Shown here: piece after piece, positions 6,234 to 11,474 of the stretch
Layout: each line of letters starts with the position of its first letter
How positions within the stretch are numbered: the stretch's first letter is position 1
DNA from: an uncultured Bacteroidota bacterium
GTDB taxonomy: Bacteria; Bacteroidota; Bacteroidia; Chitinophagales; Chitinophagaceae
DNA: 11,474 nucleotides
Direction of reading: 5' to 3'
Assembly: GCA_903944755.1 (NCBI GenBank)
Contig: CAJATB010000198.1
Span: forward strand, 1 to 11,474
Translations under genes and position numbers: made by a program
The notes under the pieces: model-generated
Databases searched by the model: none
Seen by the model: only the letters and a program-made list of their open reading frames with translations
What the model was told of the DNA's origin: nothing

Positions 6234-6833
6234 CTATGCCTTCTGTCTTGCCGCTAAAACTTTTACGACATCAGTCAATGAGAATCCTTTCGCATTTAAA
6301 AGTATTAAATAATGGAAAAGCAAGTCTGCCGATTCATCTAAAAATAGGTGGTTATTATTATCTTTAGCCTCAATCAATACTTCAACTGCTTCCTCTCCTA
6401 CCTTTTGCGCAATTTTATTTATTCCTTTTGCGAATAAAGAGGCTACATAGGAACTGTCCGGCGAAGCACCTTTTCTTTGTTCAATAACCGCTTCTAAACT
6501 ATTTAAAAAGCTTAAGTCAGCGTCATTTTCAGTGCCCCAACAAGTACCAGTCCCATTGTGACAAACAGGACCTACCGGATTTGCTTGTATTAATAAGGTA
6601 TCATTATCACAATCTAGTTCCATACTAACATAGTTCAAAAAATGGCCACTTTCCTCCCCTTTAGTCCATAGTCTATTTTTAGTGCGACTAAAAAAAGTAA
6701 CTTTTTGCTGCAACAAAGTAGTATCAATAGCTTCCTGATTCATGAAGCCTAGCATTAATACCTTTCTTGTTTTGGCATCCTGTATAATTGCAGGGACTAA
6801 TCCGTCTGTAAATTTTGCGAAATTAATATTCAT
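6234..6833 (-). CDS. hisIE: Bifunctional phosphoribosyl-AMP cyclohydrolase / phosphoribosyl-ATP pyrophosphatase
   Basis: The enzyme performs histidine steps 2 and 3: the HisE domain cleaves PR-ATP to PR-AMP and pyrophosphate, and the HisI domain opens the adenine ring to give ProFAR. The 199 residues match the usual HisIE fusion. The N-terminal HisI domain shows SRTKNRLWTKGEESGH (about 49-64), the metal-binding DCDNDTLL (74-81; Asp74, Cys75, Asp76, Asp78) and zinc ligands in CHNGTGTC (Cys91, His92, Cys98). The C-terminal HisE domain shows KVGEEAVE (144-151) and ESADLLFH (167-174), whose acidic residues bind magnesium. It begins 19 bp after hisF and is the last biosynthetic gene of the run. 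No domain is broken or missing. A terminator is not visible directly after it, so read-through into the TlpA-like gene is possible. Confidence 0.97.
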   Translation of the reverse strand: MNINFAKFTDGLVPAIIQDAKTRKVLMLGFMNQEAIDTTLLQQKVTFFSRTKNRLWTKGEESGHFLNYVSMELDCDNDTLLIQANPVGPVCHNGTGTCWGTENDADLSFLNSLEAVIEQRKGASPDSSYVASLFAKGINKIAQKVGEEAVEVLIEAKDNNNHLFLDESADLLFHYLILLNAKGFSLTDVVKVLAARQKA

Positions 6834-6852
6834 AATTAAAATTAATAAAAGT

Positions 6853-7611
6853 TTATAATCTTATAGGGATTCCTTTTTCGTGTAAGTAATATTTTAAATC
6901 GGGAATGGCTATTTCTTTATAGTGAAAAATACTAGCAGCAAGTGCAGCATCCGCCTTTCCTTTGGTGAAAACATCATAAAAATGAGCTGCTGTACCGCCC
7001 CCACCTGAAGCAATTATTGGAACGGGCAAGCTTTCTGCTAATGCTGCAGTAATATCTAAAGCAAACCCCTGCTTAGTGCCATCATGATTCATGGAAGTTA
7101 ATAATATTTCTCCCACTCCTAAGTCAACTGCCCGCTTAGCCCAATCCGTTACCAGCATGTCCGTTTTTTCCCTTCCCCCTTTTAAATAAACATACCAATT
7201 ATTGTCGGCCTCACATTTGGCATCTATCGCTAAAACTACGCATTGGCTTCCAAAGTTTTTCGCAAAGCGATTTATAATTGTGGGGTCTAAAAATGCTGCG
7301 GTATTAACAGAAATTTTATCTGCTCCATTTTGCAATAAAACACTTACGTCTGCTTCTGTTTTTATGCCCCCACCCACGGTAAAAGGTATATTAATCCGAT
7401 GGGCAATTTTATTGACCAATTCGCTTAATGTTTTTCGTTTTTCAACAGTTGCTGTAATATCTAAAAATACAAGTTCGTCAGCACCTTGACTAGCATACAA
7501 AGCGCCAAGTTCAACTGGGTCACCTGCGTCCCTAATTTGTTCAAAATTAATACCCTTTACAGTTCGGCCGTCTTTAATATCTAAGCAAGGGATGATTCTT
7601 TTTGTTAACAT
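6853..7611 (-). CDS. hisF: Imidazole glycerol phosphate synthase, cyclase subunit
   Basis: HisF takes ammonia from HisH and PRFAR to produce imidazole-glycerol phosphate and AICAR (histidine step 5). The 252-residue (beta-alpha)8 barrel begins LTKRIIPCLDIKDG with catalytic Asp11 and carries the second catalytic Asp130 in VVLAIDAK, the same numbers as in the well-studied Thermotoga enzyme. The phosphate-binding elements TVGGGI (78-83) and ASGGGG (201-206) are present, as are DITAT (51-55) and TSMNHDGTKQGF (172-183). The gene begins 8 bp after hisA and is followed by hisIE. Its glutaminase partner hisH lies one gene away in the same run. Nothing is unusual in length or motif. Confidence 0.98.
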   Translation of the reverse strand: MLTKRIIPCLDIKDGRTVKGINFEQIRDAGDPVELGALYASQGADELVFLDITATVEKRKTLSELVNKIAHRINIPFTVGGGIKTEADVSVLLQNGADKISVNTAAFLDPTIINRFAKNFGSQCVVLAIDAKCEADNNWYVYLKGGREKTDMLVTDWAKRAVDLGVGEILLTSMNHDGTKQGFALDITAALAESLPVPIIASGGGGTAAHFYDVFTKGKADAALAASIFHYKEIAIPDLKYYLHEKGIPIRL

Positions 7612-7619
7612 AGCAATAA

Positions 7620-8360
7620 TTATTTTTTAACCTTGTTTTCTTGCTCTTGAAAAGAAGACAATGCAGCTAATGTGATTTTATTTTCATAAATAGCCTTACC
7701 TACAATAGCTCCACTGCATCCAATGGTACTTAAGGCTGCTAAGTCAGCTAAGGAACTTACCCCGCCACTCGCTATTAATTGTAAGACAGGAAATTTTTGA
7801 ATAATTTTTTTATATAATTCAATGGAAGGACCTTGTAATTTTCCGTCTTTTTGAATATCGGTACAAAAAATTTGTTCTACCCCTTTATCCATATATGATT
7901 GCATAAATTCGTACACGTCTATATTCGTCTTTTCCAACCAACCGCCAATTGCAATTTTTTCTTCAAATACATCGGCCCCTAGCATGAAAATATCAGCACC
8001 AAATCGAGCAATCCATTCTTCAAATGTTTCTCTGCTTTTTACTGCCAAACTTCCAATAGTCGCAAAAGCTGCTCCTGTATCTAGCACTGTTTTTAAAGTA
8101 GCTTCCGTTTTTATACCACCTCCAAAATCAATTTTCAAACTTGTATTATTAGCTATTTTTTCTAATACTTTCCAATTGATCACCTTCCCGGCTTTTGCAC
8201 CATCTAAGTCCACTAAGTGCAAGCGCATTAATCCTATACCTTCAAAAGTTTTTGCTACTTCTAATGGGTCCTCATTGTATATTATCTTTTCTGCATAATT
8301 GCCTTCAGTAAGCCTCACACATTTCCCTTCAATCACATCTATCGCTGGAATAATTTGCAT
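7620..8360 (-). CDS. hisA: ProFAR isomerase (phosphoribosylformimino-5-aminoimidazole carboxamide ribotide isomerase)
   Basis: HisA opens the ribose ring of ProFAR to give PRFAR, histidine step 4. The 246-residue barrel starts MQIIPAIDVIEGKCVRLTEG with catalytic Asp8, and the second catalytic Asp is at 130 (MLGADVFEE, where other HisA proteins have a close equivalent). Phosphate-binding loops are DFGGGIK (78-84) and ASGGVSS (197-203). The TDIQKDG segment (167-173) replaces the commoner TDI.RDG with Lys, a conservative change. The last few residues (QEQENKVKK) form a polar tail. The start is 15 bp after hisH and the end 8 bp before hisF. A separate trpF in the same cluster means that HisA need not act as a dual HisA/TrpF (PriA-type) enzyme. 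Confidence 0.97.
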   Translation of the reverse strand: MQIIPAIDVIEGKCVRLTEGNYAEKIIYNEDPLEVAKTFEGIGLMRLHLVDLDGAKAGKVINWKVLEKIANNTSLKIDFGGGIKTEATLKTVLDTGAAFATIGSLAVKSRETFEEWIARFGADIFMLGADVFEEKIAIGGWLEKTNIDVYEFMQSYMDKGVEQIFCTDIQKDGKLQGPSIELYKKIIQKFPVLQLIASGGVSSLADLAALSTIGCSGAIVGKAIYENKITLAALSSFQEQENKVKK

Positions 8361-8375
8361 AATTTATTTATTTAC

Positions 8376-8969
8376 TTAAGTTAATTCTAAGAAGTTTTTT
8401 AAAATTTGCTCGCCAACTTTCGCTGACTTCTCGGGATGGAATTGTACCCCATAAAAATTACGCTTATTCAATGCGCTACTATAAGGCTGTATATAATTGG
8501 TAGTAGCAATAGTATGTGCCCCTAATGCCGCATAATAACCGTGTACAAAATAGGCATAACTATTTTCAGGCACCTGATTAAATAAACTGGATTCCAAATT
8601 AGTAATTGTATTCCATCCTATTTGAGGTACTTTAATTATAGGGTCAGCCGTTTTAAACTGGCACACACTTTCTTCAAAAATACCCAAACAAGTTGTGTTA
8701 TTTTCCTCAGAAGAAGCACACATCAATTGCATGCCTAAACATATTCCTAGCACTGGTTGTTGTAAGTTTTTAATCACCACATCCAAATGTCTTTGTTTCA
8801 GGTATTCCATAGCAGTACTTGCTTCACCCACTCCTGGAAAAATGACTTTGTCTGCTGCTTGAATAGCTTCGATGTTATCTGTTACGATAGCCGAAGTGCC
8901 TAGCCTTTCTAAAGCGTATAAAACGGATTGAATATTTCCTGCATTATATTGAATGATCGCTGTTTTCAT
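8376..8969 (-). CDS. hisH: Imidazole glycerol phosphate synthase, glutamine amidotransferase subunit
   Basis: HisH hydrolyses glutamine and channels ammonia to HisF. The 197-residue class I glutaminase has the nucleophile elbow GICLGMQ with Cys77 and the catalytic His178-Glu180 pair in YGVQFHPE. The N-terminus MKTAIIQYNAGNIQSV and the FPGVGEAS loop (44-51) are typical of HisH, as are PQIGWN (115-120) and YFVHGYY (140-146). The glutamine-binding and oxyanion regions are intact. It is the first his gene of the run, 21 bp after trpA, so no room exists for an independent terminator and promoter between the trp and his parts. Confidence 0.97.
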   Translation of the reverse strand: MKTAIIQYNAGNIQSVLYALERLGTSAIVTDNIEAIQAADKVIFPGVGEASTAMEYLKQRHLDVVIKNLQQPVLGICLGMQLMCASSEENNTTCLGIFEESVCQFKTADPIIKVPQIGWNTITNLESSLFNQVPENSYAYFVHGYYAALGAHTIATTNYIQPYSSALNKRNFYGVQFHPEKSAKVGEQILKNFLELT

Positions 8970-8990
8970 GAGCTAATTAAACTTTGTGGA

Positions 8991-9761
8991 TTAGTTGAGT
9001 ACACTATTTAAAAATTGTTTTGTAATAGTCTCGACGTTATCCCCTTTTGATAATGCATTAATATAAGCAGAACCAATAATCGCACCATTCGAGTAGGCAC
9101 TTACTGCATCAAAACTAGCTTTATCCTTTATGCCAAACCCAACTAAAAATGGATTTTTCAGCCCTGCAGATTGAAGCTTTTGTAAATAAGTGGCCACCTT
9201 GCTAAAATCCTTATCGGTTCCAGTAGTCGCCGATGAACTTACTGCATATAAAAAGCCCGAACTTAAACTGTCTAGTTTTTGTAACCTTTCGGTAGGCGTT
9301 TCTGGTGTAACTAAGAATATAAAATCAAGTTCGTTTTCCTTTATTGCTTTACCATATAAATGTTCAAATTCATATAAAGGCAAGTCAGGTAGGATTAATC
9401 CATCAACACCCACTTCTTTTGCTTTTTTACAAAACTGATCAAATCCATATTGAAGAATTGGGTTCATGTAGCCCATTAACACCACGGGAATATGAATAGT
9501 TTCTCGCATTTTACTTAACTGATCAAAAAGCACTTCTATAGTCATCCCATTCTCCAGTGCAATATGACTACTTACTTGAATTACTTCGCCGTCCGCCAAT
9601 GGATCACTATAAGGCATTCCTATTTCAATAATATTAGCTCCATTTTCTTGCAAGCTTTTCATTACCAACAATGTGCTATTTAATTGAGGATACCCTGCTG
9701 TGCAATACACATTTAATACTCGGTGTTGTTGAACTTCAAATAATTTTTTTAATCTTGACAT
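8991..9761 (-). CDS. trpA: Tryptophan synthase, alpha subunit
   Basis: TrpA cleaves indole-3-glycerol phosphate and passes indole through a tunnel to TrpB. The 256-residue barrel shows catalytic Glu46 and Asp57 in EIGMPYSDPLADG (46-58), LMGYMNP (95-101), the GLILPDLPL strand (121-129), and phosphate-binding FLVGFGI (205-211) with GAIIGSA (226-232). The motif after the active-site Asp reads GEVIQ where many bacteria have GPTIQ or GPVIQ, a small variation. The gene starts 68 bp after trpB, the largest gap in the run. That gap (9762-9829) is A/T-rich, has no stable hairpin and no full TAnnTTTG match, so continued transcription is likely. Confidence 0.97.
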   Translation of the reverse strand: MSRLKKLFEVQQHRVLNVYCTAGYPQLNSTLLVMKSLQENGANIIEIGMPYSDPLADGEVIQVSSHIALENGMTIEVLFDQLSKMRETIHIPVVLMGYMNPILQYGFDQFCKKAKEVGVDGLILPDLPLYEFEHLYGKAIKENELDFIFLVTPETPTERLQKLDSLSSGFLYAVSSSATTGTDKDFSKVATYLQKLQSAGLKNPFLVGFGIKDKASFDAVSAYSNGAIIGSAYINALSKGDNVETITKQFLNSVLN

Positions 9762-9829
9762 TTATTAAATACTTTAATTTTCTTAATTATCGTTTTTATA
9801 TACTTTATGATGCTAGCCTACTTGTTAAT

Positions 9830-11035
9830 TTAATCTTTAATAAATTTCATATAGGTATCTAAATCCTTATCTCCTCTTCCACTTAAACAAACCACCACCA
9901 CATCTGTTGGCTTTAATCCCATCTTTGGTAATACCGAAAATGCATGTGCAGTTTCTAAAGCAGGAATAATACCTTCAATTTTTGAAATATGAAAAGCCGA
10001 CTCCAATGCTTCCTCGTCGGTTGCACTCATAAAGGTGCCGCGCTTACTTTCATATAAAAAAGCATGCAGAGGGCCAATACCCGGATAATCCAATCCTGCG
10101 GATATACTATGTGGCTCAACAACCTGGCCATCTTTGGTTTGCATTAAAATACTTTTACTACCATGCAATATACCTGGCGTACCTAATTGTGTAGTTGCGG
10201 CGCTCATTCCTGAATGTACCCCATGTCCTGCAGCTTCCACTGCAATCAATTCAACAGTAGGTTCATTTAAAAAATGGTAAAAAGCACCAGCAGCATTACT
10301 GCCTCCACCCACACAAGCTACCACATGCGTAGGTAACTCGGACCCCGTTTTTTCATATAATTGTTTTCTAACTTCCTCACTTATTACACTTTGAAAACGA
10401 GCTACCATATCAGGATATGGATGCGGGCCAACTACACTTCCAATAATATAATGTGTTTCATTTGGCTCATTAATCCAAGCGCGAATAGCTTCGTTAGTGG
10501 CATCTTTCAATGTTTTACTTCCGCTCTTAGCAGGTACCACTTTTGCGCCTAACATTTTCATCCTTGCAACATTGGGAGCTTGACGTTCAATATCTTTCTC
10601 CCCCATATAAACCACACACTCCATCCCCTTTAATGCACAAACAGTTGCAGTGGCAACCCCATGTTGTCCAGCACCAGTTTCAGCGATAATTTTAGTTTTA
10701 CCTAAACGTTGAGCCAAAATAATTTGGCCAATAGTATTATTAATTTTGTGCGCGCCTGTATGGCATAAATCCTCGCGCTTTAAATAAATAGTCGCACCAA
10801 TTTCTTTACTTAATCGCTCGGCAAGAAAAAGTGGCGTAGGCCTTCCTACATAGTCTTTTAGTAATGCTGCAACTTCTGCTTTAAATGCAGGTTCCTCCAT
10901 AATTTGCAAATACTGCACCTTTAGAGTTTCAACATTCTCATATAACATTTCAGGAATATAAGCACCTCCAAAATCGCCGTAATAACCTTCACTACTTGGC
11001 TTTTGATAATTTGTTGTTGTGTTAAATACAGACAT
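9830..11035 (-). CDS. trpB: Tryptophan synthase, beta subunit
   Basis: TrpB condenses indole with serine using pyridoxal phosphate. The 401-residue protein is of the standard TrpB1 length. The PLP lysine is Lys97 in HTGAHKINN, the catalytic Glu119 is in AETGAGQHG, the phosphate loop is GGGSNAAG (243-250), and Ser385 in LSGRGDKD (384-391) sits at the pyridine nitrogen. PHSISAGLDYPG (308-319) and the communication-domain residues are also present. The start ATG at 11035 overlaps the end of trpF by 14 bp, so the two genes are likely translationally coupled. TrpA follows, giving the usual B-A order. It is not the TrpB2 type, because a matching trpA is adjacent. Confidence 0.98.
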   Translation of the reverse strand: MSVFNTTTNYQKPSSEGYYGDFGGAYIPEMLYENVETLKVQYLQIMEEPAFKAEVAALLKDYVGRPTPLFLAERLSKEIGATIYLKREDLCHTGAHKINNTIGQIILAQRLGKTKIIAETGAGQHGVATATVCALKGMECVVYMGEKDIERQAPNVARMKMLGAKVVPAKSGSKTLKDATNEAIRAWINEPNETHYIIGSVVGPHPYPDMVARFQSVISEEVRKQLYEKTGSELPTHVVACVGGGSNAAGAFYHFLNEPTVELIAVEAAGHGVHSGMSAATTQLGTPGILHGSKSILMQTKDGQVVEPHSISAGLDYPGIGPLHAFLYESKRGTFMSATDEEALESAFHISKIEGIIPALETAHAFSVLPKMGLKPTDVVVVCLSGRGDKDLDTYMKFIKD

Positions 11036-11474
11036 TTATAAACGTTTTTAATTTTTCTAAATCTTTTATGCCCGGCAGGGTTTCAAATTGACTATTCAAA
11101 TCTACTGCAGCTAAGGTTTTACCTGCTGTTGTATTCTTTAATACTATAATACCTTGCTCGTCATTAGGACCAATACCTCCACTTAAAAAGTAGGGCTTGG
11201 GGATTGGTGTATTTTTTAATAGTTCCCAATTAAAATGTTGCCCAGTACCACCATACGTTTTACTATCTGTGTCAAATAGAAAATAAGAAGCTACTTGCTC
11301 AAAGGGCACAAAATCAGGTAACAATCCCCCTACTCTGAATACTTTAATGACAGGTATTATTTTTTCAACCGCTGCGCAATATGTAACATCTTCGTCCCCA
11401 TGCAATTGAACCATATCTAATCCAGCTTTATTAACAATATTCAATAATTGATCCAATGGTTCATTTACAAACAC
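11022..11474 (-). CDS. trpF: Phosphoribosylanthranilate isomerase, 5' part outside window
   Basis: TrpF converts phosphoribosylanthranilate to CdRP. The last 150 codons are in the window and the frame is open to the right edge. The GTG at the edge is not a start: it encodes the Val of the internal family motif GVFVNEP, so roughly 50-60 N-terminal residues, including the catalytic Cys near the start (KICG), lie outside. Visible are QLHGDE (23-28), the second catalytic Asp probably in FLFDTDS with YGGTGQHFNW after it, LSGGIGPND phosphate-binding (about 97-105), and AVDLNSQFE with PGIKDLEKL at the end. The ending is the form I remember from other Bacteroidota. The stop overlaps trpB by 14 bp. 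Confidence 0.93.
   Translation of the reverse strand: MFVNEPLDQLLNIVNKAGLDMVQLHGDEDVTYCAAVEKIIPVIKVFRVGGLLPDFVPFEQVASYFLFDTDSKTYGGTGQHFNWELLKNTPIPKPYFLSGGIGPNDEQGIIVLKNTTAGKTLAAVDLNSQFETLPGIKDLEKLKTFINVCI

Noticed and set aside
9762..9829. The trpB-trpA gap as an attenuator, terminator or internal promoter.
   Set aside because: No stable stem, no leader peptide and no full TAnnTTTG match could be found; only a short GCTAGC palindrome is present.
1..11474. Mobile element, CRISPR array, toxin-antitoxin, restriction or phage-defence locus.
   Set aside because: No transposase, integrase, regular repeat-spacer pattern, nuclease or toxin-like gene was seen on either strand.

Overview
The window is AT-rich bacterial DNA that most likely comes from the Bacteroidota, probably Chitinophagia or a related class. 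The evidence is two good matches to the Bacteroidota -7 promoter element (TAnnTTTG) ahead of genes, A/T-rich leaders without clear Shine-Dalgarno sequences, a periplasmic TlpA-type thioredoxin with an N-terminal DUF4369-like region, and a three-gene Fe-S cassette that I know from memory as a Bacteroidota arrangement. Genus and species cannot be read from the sequence.

Layout. (1) 1-1608, minus strand: a phosphoglucomutase/phosphomannomutase cut by the left edge. (2) 1609-1819: a divergent intergenic region with a promoter reading right. (3) 1820-4759, plus strand: a tight four-gene run. It encodes a membrane protein with two 4Fe-4S clusters, a cysteine-rich HdrB/GlpC-like protein, a small uncharacterised soluble protein with a GCSTDSSV motif (family often labelled 'ABC transporter ATPase' with no visible basis), and an ArsC/Spx-fold thiol protein. 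It ends in a hairpin. (4) 4779-4946, minus strand: a 55-residue two-helix membrane protein. It lies between two nearly identical GC-rich hairpins that are inverted relative to each other. (5) 5103-6155, minus strand: a secreted TlpA-like thioredoxin with its own putative promoter. (6) 6234-11474, minus strand: one long gene run, in transcription order trpF (5' part outside the window), trpB, trpA, hisH, hisA, hisF, hisIE.

How the genes fit together. trpF, trpB and trpA carry out the last part of tryptophan synthesis. hisIE, hisA and hisH/hisF cover histidine steps 2 to 5, from phosphoribosyl-ATP to imidazole-glycerol phosphate plus AICAR. The genes are packed head to tail with gaps of 8-68 bp and one 14-bp overlap, so a mixed trp-his transcript is likely. 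hisG, hisB, hisC and hisD are not in the window. The plus-strand Fe-S pair resembles the HdrC/HdrB and GlpC type of quinone-linked electron-transfer subunits; its donor cannot be told from the sequence.

Nothing here looks mobile: there are no insertion sequences, phage genes, CRISPR arrays, tRNA or rRNA genes. Most of the window is ordinary metabolism. The parts most worth a second look are the Fe-S cassette with its unassigned third gene, and the small membrane gene framed by mirrored hairpins.
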